Made by a program: the position numbers and the translations under genes. From Mycolicibacterium goodii (GTDB lineage: Bacteria; Actinomycetota; Actinomycetes; Mycobacteriales; Mycobacteriaceae), in assembly GCF_001187505.1 (NCBI RefSeq), contig NZ_CP012150.1, positions 1,240,001 to 1,304,000 of the forward strand: a stretch of 64,000 nucleotides of DNA, given 5' to 3'. This document shows, piece after piece, positions 7,508 to 16,554 of the stretch. The notes beneath the pieces were generated by a model. The model had not been told where the DNA came from, ran no database searches, and saw only the letters and a list, made by a program, of their open reading frames with translations. The stretch's first letter is position 1; every line of letters begins with the position of its first letter.

Positions 7508-8437
7508 AGATCTGGACCGACGAGCAGGTGCGCTCGACGACCACTGTCGCTGACGTCATCGACTCACTGGAGCGGGTGCTCGGTCACGAGGCCGCCGGAA
7601 CGGCGTGGAACGTCGACAAGACCATGACGACGTGGCCGGCCGACCCCGGAACCGCGAGCGCCCACGCCCTGGGCGCCGTCGACCGCGCCGGCGACCTCGC
7701 GGTGTTCAAGACCTGGGTGAACACCCCCACCGGCGCGGCCGCGTTGATGACGATGTTCTCCGCCTCCGACGGAACCCCCCCGCGGCGTCGCGGAGGCCGG
7801 TACGGCCGGGGCGCTGCGGACCGCCGCCGCCTCGGGTGTGGCGACGAGATGGCTCGCCGACGCGGGAGCCGACGAACTCTGCATCCTCGGGGCAGGACGG
7901 CAGGCACGTCGACAGGTCGAGGCCGTGGCAGCGGTCCGGCCGCTGCGCCGGGTTCGCCTCTGGAACCGCACCCGCGACAAGGCACACGCGCTCAGCGAAG
8001 AGATCCGCAGCGCAACCGAACTGGAGACGGTGGTGGCGGATTCGATCGAGGAGGCCACCGCGGACTGCCCCATCGTCACCCTCATCACCCGGGCCGAACA
8101 ACCGTTTCTGCACCTGCAGCATCTCACGGCCGGGGCGCATCTCAACGCCGTCGGAGCGATCCTGCCCAGCCACGCCGAATTCGACACGGAGATCCTGCGG
8201 GCCGCGTCCCTCACCGTCGTCGACAACAAACCCAACGCCCGCCGCGGCTCCCGCGAGCTTCGCGACCACTTCGGCGCCGCACCGGACGCCGACTGGTCGC
8301 AGGTCCACACCCTCGCCGACGTCGTCACCGGCGCCACCGAACGCCCATCCTCGCCGCGGTGCACCGTGTTCAAGGGAATGGGGATGGGCCTGTCGGACCT
8401 GGCCGTAGCACTTCTGATGATCGGAGACCACCGATGA
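7504..8437 (+). pseudogene. Ornithine cyclodeaminase/mu-crystallin family reductase, frameshifted
   Basis: The gene starts at GTG 7504 (MKIWTDEQV) and runs in frame to SASDGTP, then leaves frame at a run of seven C (7775-7781). The rest (RGVAEAGTAGALRTAAAS, then the NAD-binding CILGAGRQARRQ, and RVRLWNRTRDKA) continues one frame over to TGA 8435-8437. With six C the protein would be about 310 residues and collinear with the ornithine cyclodeaminase/ketimine reductase family. Members are NAD(P)H-dependent imine reductases, deaminating cyclases or opine-type enzymes. GTGA and ATGA overlaps tie it to both neighbours, so the operon layout is undamaged. A sequencing error in C7 is at least as likely as a true mutation. 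Confidence 0.82.
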
Positions 8438-9375
8438 AATTCCGCAGCGACCCGGCCCAGATCCGAGGATCGATCGCCCCGCTGATCACCCCCTTCACCG
8501 ACGACGGCGGGTTGGATCTCGACTCTCTGCGCGGCCTGGTGGCCTGGCAGCTCGCATCGGGCAGCCATGGCATCTCCATCGGCGGATCCACCGGGGAGCC
8601 GTCCACCCAGACGGTGACCGAGCGTATCCAGGCCATCCAGGCGGTGGCGGCCGAGATCGACGATGCGGTGCCCTTTGTTGCGGGCACCGGCTCGGCGAAA
8701 CTCGAAGAGACGCTGGAACTCACCGCCGCAGCCCACGACGCCGGCGCCGATGCGGCGCTGGTGATCACGCCCTACTACGCCCGGCCGACGCAGGAGGCGC
8801 TCTACCGCTGGTACCACACCGTCGCATCGGAGTTCCCCGACCTTCCGATCGTGATCTACAACGTGCCGTCGCGCACCGCGGTCGACGTGGCACCCGACAC
8901 CGTCGCGCGGTTGTTCCGCGATTGCCACAACATCGTCGGCATCAAAGAGACGACAAAGGATTTCGAGCACTTCTCCCGCGTCCTGCAGCTGTGCGGGCGC
9001 GACCTGCTGGTCTGGTCGGGTATCGAGCTGCTCGGCCTTCCGCTGCTGGCCCTCGGCGGCGTCGGCTTCATCTCCGCGGTGAGCAACCTTGCGCCGTGGG
9101 CGGTATCGCGCATGTTCGAGGCGTGGGACGCGGGTGACCACGACACCGCACGCGAACTGCACTATGCGTTGCACCCGTTGGTGGATCTGCTGTTCGTGGA
9201 AACCAATCCCGCGCCGCTCAAATGGGTCCTCCACCAACAACTTCGCCTCGCCTCACCGTACGTTCGGCCACCGCTGATCCCTCTCACCAGCGGCGCGGTC
9301 CCTCGGGTACGCACCCTGCTCGACCAGAGCGCCGCCGTTCTCGACACGCCCCTGACGAAGGAAGAAACCGCATGA
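8434..9375 (+). CDS. Dihydrodipicolinate synthase family aldolase
   Basis: A 313-residue class I aldolase of the DapA/NanA superfamily. The Schiff-base lysine is Lys171 in GIKETTKD, the catalytic Tyr142 sits in IYNVPSRT, and GGSTGE at 50-55 replaces the usual GTTGE that positions the substrate carboxylate. In catabolic operons such proteins act as pyruvate-releasing hydratase-aldolases or as dehydratases rather than in lysine synthesis. Following an FAH hydrolase and a ring-cleavage dioxygenase, a pyruvate-forming carbon-carbon cleavage is the best guess. It begins by ATGA overlap with the cyclodeaminase-like gene and ends by ATGA overlap with the cupin gene. Confidence 0.88.
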   Translation: MKFRSDPAQIRGSIAPLITPFTDDGGLDLDSLRGLVAWQLASGSHGISIGGSTGEPSTQTVTERIQAIQAVAAEIDDAVPFVAGTGSAKLEETLELTAAAHDAGADAALVITPYYARPTQEALYRWYHTVASEFPDLPIVIYNVPSRTAVDVAPDTVARLFRDCHNIVGIKETTKDFEHFSRVLQLCGRDLLVWSGIELLGLPLLALGGVGFISAVSNLAPWAVSRMFEAWDAGDHDTARELHYALHPLVDLLFVETNPAPLKWVLHQQLRLASPYVRPPLIPLTSGAVPRVRTLLDQSAAVLDTPLTKEETA

Positions 9376-10505
9376 GCATCATCGACGCGCACCGTGAGTC
9401 CACCATCCGCATGCTCGACATGACCGGCCGCCCCTCCGCCCAGCCAGAGCCGTGGTCCCCGGTCAAGGTCACCCGCGCCGAAATCGACGCCGAAATCGAG
9501 CGTTTGGCGGCGGCCCCGCGCCCGGCCGACGGCCGTCGAGCCAGCCGCATCGTGCACCCCTCGGCCACTGAACCCGGACTCGGCCTCGCACCGGGAGTTT
9601 CGGTCACGATCGAGGTACTGCTTCCTGGTGAAGCCACGACGCCATTCCGGGAGAACTGCCACCGCGTCGAGATCGGCATCACCGGTGCCGGGCGCATCGA
9701 AACCGTGAACGGTGAGATCGCCCTCGCCCACCTCGATGTCGCCAACCTGCCGTCGATGAAACCGTTCCGCTTCCACAACGACACCCGGGAGGTGTGGGCC
9801 CGGCTCAGCTACTCCAACGCACCGCTTCTGGAGAAACTCGGTGTCCACTACGCCGAGGACGTGCCCACCTGGACGGGCCCGGGCACGGTGGTTCCGACTG
9901 CCACCGCGGCCGCCGAAGCGGCGTTGTACACCCGCAGCACCGCCCCGGACATCGCCATCGGCGACCGCGGCGCCCGGCTGCGCGGCTACGAGTTCCTGGT
10001 CGACATCGAGGTCGTCGATTCGCCTGCGCTGCACTGGCCTTGGGCCGAGGTGGCGCCGCACCTGTCGCAACGCCTCGGCGACGGAAAACGCACCATCATG
10101 GCGCTCTACAATCCGGCCACGCAGCGGCGGCAGGGAGCCACTCCCAGCTTCTTCGTCACCGCGACGGCCATGCCCGCAGGGCGCCCCGAGCGCCCGCGTG
10201 GCCGCGGTCACCGGCACTCCTCCGTCGCGATCAACTACCACTTCGCGGGATCCGGGGTGAGCACGGTCGACGGTGTCGACATCGACTGGGAGGCCGGTGA
10301 TCTGCTGTTGTCGGCGCCGGGCTGGTTGGAGCACGCCCACTACGAGGGACCGGACGGATTGGCCGTGTACACGGTGCAGGACCATCCGCTGCACATCGGC
10401 ATGGAATCGCTGGTGTGGCAGGAGAAGATGGACGGCCCGGTACTCGCCCTCGGATCGGAGGCCGGCCAGACCGGTTACGTCGGGCCACGCGAAGCGGGAC
10501 AGTGA
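9372..10505 (+). CDS. Bicupin, gentisate 1,2-dioxygenase-like
   Basis: A 377-residue two-cupin protein. The N-terminal cupin (about 75-150) has ENCHRVEIGITGAGRIETVNGE; the C-terminal cupin has RGHRHSSVAINYHFAGSG, then VDGVDIDWEAGDLLL and PGWLEHAHYEGPDG. Histidines at these positions would bind Fe(II). The layout and length match gentisate/1-hydroxy-2-naphthoate/salicylate 1,2-dioxygenases, which cleave a hydroxylated ring next to a carboxylate. It supplies the likely ring-opening step for the operon, with the FAH protein acting next. The exact substrate cannot be assigned. Confidence 0.78.
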   Translation: MSIIDAHRESTIRMLDMTGRPSAQPEPWSPVKVTRAEIDAEIERLAAAPRPADGRRASRIVHPSATEPGLGLAPGVSVTIEVLLPGEATTPFRENCHRVEIGITGAGRIETVNGEIALAHLDVANLPSMKPFRFHNDTREVWARLSYSNAPLLEKLGVHYAEDVPTWTGPGTVVPTATAAAEAALYTRSTAPDIAIGDRGARLRGYEFLVDIEVVDSPALHWPWAEVAPHLSQRLGDGKRTIMALYNPATQRRQGATPSFFVTATAMPAGRPERPRGRGHRHSSVAINYHFAGSGVSTVDGVDIDWEAGDLLLSAPGWLEHAHYEGPDGLAVYTVQDHPLHIGMESLVWQEKMDGPVLALGSEAGQTGYVGPREAGQ

Positions 10506-10508
10506 GCA

Positions 10509-11690
10509 GTGAGCACCGACATCGGCTTCGACCCCTACGACGGCGAGCTGACCGAGCCGTCGGTGTGGGACGCCTACACCGCGGCACGCGCCACCGGCAG
10601 GGCCGCGCGCTCGGAGCAGCGCGGCGGATTCTGGCTCCTCACAGGGTATGACGACGTCCGCACCGCGCTACGGGACCCCGTGACATTTTCTTCCACGTTC
10701 GGGCACCGCATCCCGGCCGACGGAACCCAGCGGGCCATCCCCATCGACTACGACCCGCCCCAGCACACCGCCTACCGCCGGTTGATGACCGACGCTCTCT
10801 CACCGCGGCGGGTCCGCTCGATGAAGCCGTTCCTGGAGCAGACGGTCGCGGGCCTGCTGCAGCGCTTCGCCGACAACGGCGGCGGCGACTTCGTCCGCGA
10901 CGTCGCCTTGCCGCTGCCCCTGCTGGTACTCACCGAACTCGTCGGATTCACCACGGACACGGTGCGCCAGTTCCGCCAGATCACCGAGGACATGTGGAAG
11001 CACCTCGGCGCCGAAGCCGACGACGTCGACTTCACCGGTGCCCGCCGACAGATCTACGACCTCATGCGCGCAGAACTCCGTCGCGAGCGCCCGGCCGACG
11101 GCTTCATCGCCTCGTTGCGAGACGCCGAAATCGACGGCCGGGCGCTGACCGAGGACGAGCAGATCAGCGTGCTGGCCACGCTGGCGGTGGCCGGACACGA
11201 GACCACGATGAATTCGGCAAGCACCCTGGTGCACCTGCTCGTGGAGCACCCGGACCGGCAGGATCGGCTACGCCGAAACCCGGAGTTGGCATCCCGCTAC
11301 GTGGAGGAGATGCTGCGCCACCGCAGCCCCGCACAGAACTTTGCCCGCCGGGTCACCTGTCCGGTCACCATCGCCGACCGGGCGTTCGACGAGGGCGACA
11401 CCGTCCTGCTGTCCTTCGCCGCAGCCAACCGCGATCCGGATCGGTTCGCCGACCCGGACCACTTCGACCCTGACCGCGACCCCCGCGGCCACCTCGGCTT
11501 CGGCTGGGGCATCCACCAATGCCTGGGCTCGGCCCTCGCACGCGCGGAGCTGACGATCCTGCTGACCACCCTGACGACACATCCCCCACTGCGGGCCGCA
11601 GGCGAGGCGCGCTGGAGCGGTCTTCAGGGCGGCAACCACCTCGGTCCCACCAGCCTGCCGGTTCGCTTCGCCACCCAGGGCGAGGAGTGA
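10509..11690 (+). CDS. Cytochrome P450
   Basis: A 393-residue soluble bacterial P450. The I-helix AGHETT is near residue 228, the ExxR motif is EMLR in YVEEMLRHRSP, and the heme loop FGWGIHQCLG contains the axial Cys338. Class I P450s need a ferredoxin, and a 3Fe-4S ferredoxin gene follows 5 bp later. Within the operon it would hydroxylate or O-/N-dealkylate the aromatic precursor before ring cleavage. The start at 10509 is 3 bp after the cupin stop codon; no ferredoxin reductase is encoded nearby, so a housekeeping reductase is presumably used. Confidence 0.92.
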   Translation: MSTDIGFDPYDGELTEPSVWDAYTAARATGRAARSEQRGGFWLLTGYDDVRTALRDPVTFSSTFGHRIPADGTQRAIPIDYDPPQHTAYRRLMTDALSPRRVRSMKPFLEQTVAGLLQRFADNGGGDFVRDVALPLPLLVLTELVGFTTDTVRQFRQITEDMWKHLGAEADDVDFTGARRQIYDLMRAELRRERPADGFIASLRDAEIDGRALTEDEQISVLATLAVAGHETTMNSASTLVHLLVEHPDRQDRLRRNPELASRYVEEMLRHRSPAQNFARRVTCPVTIADRAFDEGDTVLLSFAAANRDPDRFADPDHFDPDRDPRGHLGFGWGIHQCLGSALARAELTILLTTLTTHPPLRAAGEARWSGLQGGNHLGPTSLPVRFATQGEE

Positions 11691-11695
11691 GCCAC

Positions 11696-11899
11696 ATGCC
11701 CTACCAGGTCCACATCGACGAGCGCGTCTGCAACGGCCACGGCAACTGCATCGTCGCCGCCCCACATCTTTTCGACCTCGACCCCGAAACCAACATCGCC
11801 GCAGTGCAGTCGGGACGCGTCACCGATGACGACGGACCGGCATTGGTCGAGGCCGAAGCCGATTGTCCGGCCCGCGCCATCTCGTTTCGTAGAACGTGA
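11696..11899 (+). CDS. [3Fe-4S] ferredoxin
   Basis: A 67-residue ferredoxin with a CxxHxxC motif (Cys12, His15, Cys18) and a late CP pair (Cys57). The histidine in place of the second cysteine of a 4Fe-4S site is typical of the 3Fe-4S ferredoxins that partner actinobacterial P450s. It ends the catabolic operon and is the expected electron donor of the P450 encoded directly upstream. The start ATG 11696 is preceded by a GAGTGAG stretch that overlaps the P450 stop. Confidence 0.92.
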   Translation: MPYQVHIDERVCNGHGNCIVAAPHLFDLDPETNIAAVQSGRVTDDDGPALVEAEADCPARAISFRRT

Positions 11900-11936
11900 A
11901 CGCGCGAACTCGAACCTCGCTCAGTTGGATGACGAC

Positions 11937-12647
11937 TTACGTGTCCGACCCGTCCGGCAGCATCAGCCGGGTCGACCTGTCGACGGGAAAATCTGGCGTA
12001 GTCGCCGTCCTGGGCGGAGCGGCCACCGGAATCGCCCTTGTCCGTTGAATACTCACGGCGGGGCGACAGGCGAGGTCGATCAGCTGGGCCGCGGCGGTGC
12101 GGGCGTGCACCATGGGCGAAAGGTCGTTGACGGTGGTGGCCAGCGCGGTGGCGCCCTCGAAGAGCACCATCAGTTGCTGGGCGAGCTGCCAAGGGTCGAC
12201 GGCGCCGGCGTCACCGGCCACGGTGGTCAACTGCTCGGTGAAGCGCCGCTTGTGATCGCGCACGAGGTCGTCGACGGCCTCGACCTCGCCGGCGAGCTCG
12301 ACCACCGCGTTGTGGAACGGGCAGCCGCGGAACCGCTTGACCGCCGCAGCGTCGAAGATGGCCAGCAGGCGTTCGCGGGGTGCGAGATCGAGCTGCAGGC
12401 GCCGCTCCATCGGGGATCCGCCTTGTTCCCCGATGCCCCGCAGATAGGTTTCGATCAGCGCGTTCTTGCTGGCGAAGTGCTGATAGAAGGTGCGTTTGGA
12501 GACCTGGGCGTGCGCGATCAAGGCGTCCACGCCGGTGGCGTGAATGCCGCGGCGGTAGAACAGTTCCGACGCCGCAGCGGTGATCCGCTCGCGGGCGCCG
12601 CGACCCTTCCTACGGGTGCCCGGGACACCCGCCGCTGAGATGGTCAC
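11937..12647 (-). CDS. TetR family transcriptional regulator
   Basis: A 236-residue TetR repressor. The HTH is at about 20-66 (RERITAAASELFYRRGIHATGVDALIAHAQVSKRTFYQHFASKNALI), with an all-helical ligand domain behind. It converges on the catabolic operon end (11899). The gene upstream on the same strand starts in the opposite relation, so its target is unclear. A weak palindrome ATAC-N6-GTAT (12659-12672), just 12 bp before the start codon, could be its own operator. The C-terminal residues after about 215 are low-complexity Pro/Arg-rich. Confidence 0.85.
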   Translation of the reverse strand: MTISAAGVPGTRRKGRGARERITAAASELFYRRGIHATGVDALIAHAQVSKRTFYQHFASKNALIETYLRGIGEQGGSPMERRLQLDLAPRERLLAIFDAAAVKRFRGCPFHNAVVELAGEVEAVDDLVRDHKRRFTEQLTTVAGDAGAVDPWQLAQQLMVLFEGATALATTVNDLSPMVHARTAAAQLIDLACRPAVSIQRTRAIPVAAPPRTATTPDFPVDRSTRLMLPDGSDT

Positions 12648-12753
12648 AGCCGTAAAGCATACAGAGACGTATACCTGACGACAATGCGCAGATCGGCGAA
12701 CATGCTCACGGCCGCCGGATTGCCCTCCTGCCTATTGGCAGTGGCCAGCAGAA

Positions 12754-13509
12754 TCACGGGTGGAATGCGACGTCGGTGAAGCGCATCGCCACCATCGGCG
12801 CCTCATCCACAACGTTGCCGCCGTCGGTGGTGCGATATGCGGTCCGGGTCAGGGCCACCGGGAAACCGTCGGCGACGGTGTAGTCAGCGAGGTACTGGGT
12901 GGCGGGGAACGCACCGGCGACGTCGACGTGGTAATCGAGGCGGCGCAGCAGGCGTTCGGAGTCGAAGTAGAACTGCTGGCGGCGGCTGTGGACGGGGAGA
13001 GCGGCGGGGAACTCGGCGCCGATGCCGACCAGGACCTCCCCTCGGTGTTCGACGGGTTCCAACAGCTGCAGATGAACCTCGGGCATCGACAGCAGGAACG
13101 GGCTGTTGAGATAACCCCACAGCGCATAGCCGCTGAAATAGGCCCGCTGCAACGCCGTCCACGGCGTACTGATTCCGTGGCCGGCGAAGCTCGGTCGCAC
13201 GTCGGCGCCCTCGGTGACGACCGTGCCGTCGCATTTCTCGATGGCCGTGCGCCCAGCGGTGAAGTTCAGACGCTGATCGGCGGCCCCGAACGGCTCTACC
13301 GACGTTGCGACCCGCCCCAGCTGCACCTGCACGTGCCGCGGGGTCCGGTCCGTGCGCTGACCTTTGAGCTCGTAGAGCAGGCCGCCACTGACCAACATTG
13401 CGTCGAGGTGGTCGTGGCTCTGCCAGCGTGTCAGGCCGCCATGCGCGTCGAGGACGTCGGCGAGCAAGGCGGCAAGTCGGGTATCGGTCACCCCCGAAGT
13501 AAACCACAC
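12754..13509 (-). CDS. Conserved hypothetical protein
   Basis: Up to 251 residues from a GTG at 13509; a GTG at 13491 is an equally good start (245 residues). No domain is recognised with certainty. The opening LLADVLDAHGGLTRWQSHDHLDA and the paired-strand character throughout (SGGLLYELKGQ, VQVQLGRVA, QFYFDSERLLRRLDYHVDV) suggest a beta-rich protein of the type found widely in actinobacteria and proteobacteria without known function. There is no signal peptide and no membrane segment. It lies between a TetR and an AraC gene, all on the minus strand, so it may be regulated by either. Confidence 0.7.
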   Translation of the reverse strand: MWFTSGVTDTRLAALLADVLDAHGGLTRWQSHDHLDAMLVSGGLLYELKGQRTDRTPRHVQVQLGRVATSVEPFGAADQRLNFTAGRTAIEKCDGTVVTEGADVRPSFAGHGISTPWTALQRAYFSGYALWGYLNSPFLLSMPEVHLQLLEPVEHRGEVLVGIGAEFPAALPVHSRRQQFYFDSERLLRRLDYHVDVAGAFPATQYLADYTVADGFPVALTRTAYRTTDGGNVVDEAPMVAMRFTDVAFHP

Positions 13510-13565
13510 CGATCTGTGTACCTAGCTGACAGCGCCATTTCGCCACTGCCGCCACAGCGAGGGCG

Positions 13566-14570
13566 TCAGCCGCGTGCTGTTGCGCGTGGAGCCCTGCCTC
13601 CGAAGGTGGATCGATAGGTGCTCGGGGAGACACCCAACTCCGATCGGAAGTGAAGACGAAGTGTTCCGGCCGTCCCGAAGCCGGCGCTGTTCGCAATATC
13701 GTCGATGGAGAGCGCGGTTCGTTCGAGCAGTTCGCAGGCGCGTTCGACTCTTCGTCTCGTCAGCCACTGCCCCGGCGAGGTTCCGATTTCCTCGCGGAAG
13801 CGGCGGGTGAAAGTTCGCGTGCTGGTCGATTCTTGCTTTGCGAGTTCCTGGAGCGTGATCGGGCGGTGAAGATTCGCCAGCGCCCATTCGCGAGCGCGCC
13901 CTGTCAAGGACAGTTGTGGAGCCTGCACCGGGTATCTGATGTACTGCGCCTGAGCGCCACTGCGGTGCGGAGGAACCACGGTTCCTCGGGCGATCTCGTT
14001 GGCAACTGCAGCCCCGTGATCCGTGCGCACGATGTGCAGACAAAGATCGATTCCGGCGGCCGCACCGGCGGACGTGAGGACGCCGTCATCGTCGGTGTAA
14101 AGCACATCGGGGTGGAACTCAACCTGAGGAAACAGGGCGCGAAACCGCTTCGAGGACCGCCAATGGGTGGTGGCGCGACGACCGTCCAACAGGCCCGCGG
14201 CAGCCAACAGAAAGGATCCACTACAGATCGACGCAATCCGGGCGTCCGAGCGAATGTTCGAGAGCGCCAGAACCGTTGATGAATCGGCGAAGGCTTCGCC
14301 GGGTTCGAAATCGAGTTGCGAGCCGGGGACAACGACGGTGTCTGCAAGTGAGAGGGCCTCGGGCCCTTGCGTTACGGCGATGTCGAAGTCAGCGTCGGTG
14401 CTCACCACCCCGGGCTCCGGTGCGCAGGTCGACAATTCATAAAGAGTTGCTCCGCTGTCCGTTCGCGCCTGCCCGAAGATTCTGTGAACGATGCCGAGCT
14501 CGAAGGAGAGCACGCCGTTACGTATGAACACCGCTACGCGGTGGCGACCACCGTCGCTGCCACTCGGCAT
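13566..14570 (-). CDS. AraC family regulator with DJ-1/PfpI-like domain (GlxA type)
   Basis: A 334-residue fusion regulator. The N-terminal glutamine-amidotransferase-like domain (about 10-190) has the nucleophile-elbow SICSGSFLLAAAGLLDGRRATTHW. The C-terminal AraC domain (about 225-325) holds two HTH motifs (ITLQELAKQESTSTRTFTRRF and SIDDIANSAGFGTAGTLRLHF). GlxA-type regulators often activate oxidative or amine catabolism and use the DJ-1-like domain as a sensor. It is divergent from the quinone-reductase gene at 14641, 70 bp away, which is the obvious target. Confidence 0.9.
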   Translation of the reverse strand: MPSGSDGGRHRVAVFIRNGVLSFELGIVHRIFGQARTDSGATLYELSTCAPEPGVVSTDADFDIAVTQGPEALSLADTVVVPGSQLDFEPGEAFADSSTVLALSNIRSDARIASICSGSFLLAAAGLLDGRRATTHWRSSKRFRALFPQVEFHPDVLYTDDDGVLTSAGAAAGIDLCLHIVRTDHGAAVANEIARGTVVPPHRSGAQAQYIRYPVQAPQLSLTGRAREWALANLHRPITLQELAKQESTSTRTFTRRFREEIGTSPGQWLTRRRVERACELLERTALSIDDIANSAGFGTAGTLRLHFRSELGVSPSTYRSTFGGRAPRATARG

Positions 14571-14640
14571 GGCCCAATCCTAACGGATGTTGTCCTGCCG
14601 GCCACTCGTTGGCGATCGGCGGGGACCCCAGAATGGCGTG

Positions 14641-15444
14641 ATGAACGTCTTCTGGATCACCGCACATCCCGAGCCCCGCTCCCTCAACGGCTTCCTGAAA
14701 CGTGAGGGGCAGAAAGCGTTGCGAAGCAGAGGACATCGGGTCGTGGAGTCAGATCTCTATGCGATGGGATGGAATCCGGTCGTCGATGCGGCAAGTTACG
14801 GCCACGATCCGGCTGAGCGTTTACATGTCGCCACGGCAGCAAAATCGGCGCACGCCAAAGGAACTGTCTCCGCTGATATCCGCGCCGAGCAGGAGAAGTT
14901 GAACGCCGCCGACACGATCGTGCTGCAGTTCCCGATGTGGTGGTTCGGGATGCCTGCCCTGTTGAAGGGGTGGTTCGACCGCGTATGGCATCAGGGGTAT
15001 GCCTATGGAAAACGCGGACCCGACGGCGAATGGATCGGCTATGGTGACGGATTCCTGGCCGGGAAAAGGGCCATGGTCGTAGTCACCATGGGGGGTCCTG
15101 CGCACATGTTCAGCGAGCGAGGAATCCACGGTTCGATCGAAGACCTGCTCTTCCCGATCCACCACGGAATGCTCTTTTATGCTGGTGCCGAAGTTCTTTC
15201 ACCGGTGCTGATCATGGGGTCCGACCGGTACACCGCCGACGACGCCGAGTTGGCCCTGGCGCAGCTGCGGGAGCGGCTGGACACATTACACAGTGCGACG
15301 CCGCTGCCGTTCAGAACCCAGAACGGTGGTGACTATGAAAACTTCACACTCAGACCAGGCCTTTCCCCTGGAGAGACCGGTTTGGGCATGCACCGCACGC
15401 AGCGCGTGGCGTCGCCGCGCTGCACGGACGACTACTGCGCTTGA
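14641..15444 (+). CDS. NAD(P)H-dependent oxidoreductase (quinone reductase/flavodoxin-like fold)
   Basis: A 267-residue flavoprotein of the NQO1/MdaB/KefF family. The opening ITAHPEPRSLNGFL is the FMN/FAD phosphate loop, and QFPMWWFGMPALLKGWFDRVW with TMGGP are diagnostic for the family. It probably reduces quinones or azo/nitro compounds with NAD(P)H. The C-terminal ~40 residues after LPFRTQNGGDY extend beyond the usual family length and end CTDDYCA. It is divergent from the GlxA-type regulator and followed by a LacI gene in the same direction. Confidence 0.87.
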   Translation: MNVFWITAHPEPRSLNGFLKREGQKALRSRGHRVVESDLYAMGWNPVVDAASYGHDPAERLHVATAAKSAHAKGTVSADIRAEQEKLNAADTIVLQFPMWWFGMPALLKGWFDRVWHQGYAYGKRGPDGEWIGYGDGFLAGKRAMVVVTMGGPAHMFSERGIHGSIEDLLFPIHHGMLFYAGAEVLSPVLIMGSDRYTADDAELALAQLRERLDTLHSATPLPFRTQNGGDYENFTLRPGLSPGETGLGMHRTQRVASPRCTDDYCA

Positions 15445-15512
15445 GGCCGTCCAGGCTGACCGAGACACAGCCGCATCGCTGATCCTTCGATCGGCCAATT
15501 ACCATGTGTTTC

Positions 15513-16541
15513 ATGGGCACTCTCGATGACGTGGCGCGGGCGGCAGGGGTCTCGAAGTCCGTCGCCTCTCGCGCTCTGACCGGCGATACCAAGGCGCGTA
15601 TGAGCGAAGCCACCCGTGCGCGAATTCTGGCGGCCGCCGCCGAGCTCGACTATGTGCCCAATGCCCGCGCTCGTGCGCTCCGCCAGTCCCGCTCCGGAGC
15701 AATCGGTCTGATTGTTCCTGACGTCAACAACGCGGTGTTTGCCGACATGTTGGCAGGCGTGCAGCAGGCGACCGCCCGTCACGCCACCGACGTGCTGCTC
15801 GGGCAGGTCGATCCACCGCCGGAAGGTGCCCAACAGCTGTCTCGCCTGGTGCGGGAAGGCCGGGTCGATGGACTGCTGATCCAGCGCCGGGAGGATTTCG
15901 ACGACACCATGCTGGCCGCGGTCCTGGGATCTGGCGTTCCTGCGATCACCGTCAACTCCCGGCTACCGGGCAGAGTCGGATCGGTGATCCTCGAGGATGA
16001 GCGCGGCGCGGGGCTGGCCACCCGACACCTGATCGAGTTGGGTCACCGCAAGATTGCGTTCATTTCCGGCACGCGCACGCACGACACCGCGCGCCGACGC
16101 AAGAACGGGTACCTGCGCGCGCTGACCGAGGCCGGCCTCACTGCGGACCCCGCCTGGGTGATTGATGCCGGGTGGGAGTCCGACGCCGGCGCCCTGGCAC
16201 TCGATACGCTCTACCGCGTTGGCGGGCTGGGAAAACCGGACGGGCCCACGGCCGTCGTGGTCGCGAGCGTCAACGCCGCCGTGGGCGCCCTGTTCACCGC
16301 GCTGCGGATGGGCTTGCGGGTGCCAGAGCAACTTTCGCTCGTCGGGATCAACACGACGTGGGTGTCCAACACGGTGCATCCGGCCATCACCACTGTCAAG
16401 CTCCCGCTGCGTCGGCTCGGCGAAGTGGCCGCCACGATGCTGCTGGACCACCTGGCAGGAGCCGGCCTCACAGATGTGGTGGTCGAGGATCCCGCACCCG
16501 AACTGGTCGCCAAGGCGACCACGGCCCCGCCGAGTTCCTGA
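15513..16541 (+). CDS. LacI family transcriptional regulator
   Basis: A 342-residue LacI-type repressor. The HTH is at 3-26 (TLDDVARAAGVSKSVASRAL), the hinge helix region follows (YVPNARARALRQSRS at 47-61), and a periplasmic-binding-protein-like ligand domain fills the rest. ATG 15513 is chosen because GTLDDVA is the usual beginning; ATG 15504 is also in frame. LacI operators are palindromes with a central CG, and such a site lies at 18572-18589, between the CoA-transferase and transporter genes. This protein is the only LacI member in the window, so it is the likely ligand of that site. Confidence 0.9.
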   Translation: MGTLDDVARAAGVSKSVASRALTGDTKARMSEATRARILAAAAELDYVPNARARALRQSRSGAIGLIVPDVNNAVFADMLAGVQQATARHATDVLLGQVDPPPEGAQQLSRLVREGRVDGLLIQRREDFDDTMLAAVLGSGVPAITVNSRLPGRVGSVILEDERGAGLATRHLIELGHRKIAFISGTRTHDTARRRKNGYLRALTEAGLTADPAWVIDAGWESDAGALALDTLYRVGGLGKPDGPTAVVVASVNAAVGALFTALRMGLRVPEQLSLVGINTTWVSNTVHPAITTVKLPLRRLGEVAATMLLDHLAGAGLTDVVVEDPAPELVAKATTAPPSS

Positions 16542-16554
16542 TCCGTGGGGCGAC

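Noticed and set aside
7564..9240. A 558-codon minus-strand open frame opposite the DapA-like and cyclodeaminase-like genes
   Set aside because: It is Arg/Gly/Ala-rich antisense of two clear genes, as expected for high-GC DNA, with no family resemblance.
7174..9375. A 733-codon open frame spanning from the FAH gene to the end of the DapA-like gene
   Set aside because: It is a chain of unrelated frames: an off-frame FAH part, the cyclodeaminase N-terminus, an off-frame stretch after the C7 frameshift, then DapA. Only the cyclodeaminase N-terminus and DapA portions are real coding sequence.
12659..12672. ATAC-N6-GTAT upstream of the TetR gene at 11937-12647 as an operator
   Set aside because: Arms of only 4 bp occur often by chance; it is mentioned in the gene entry but not supported as a feature.
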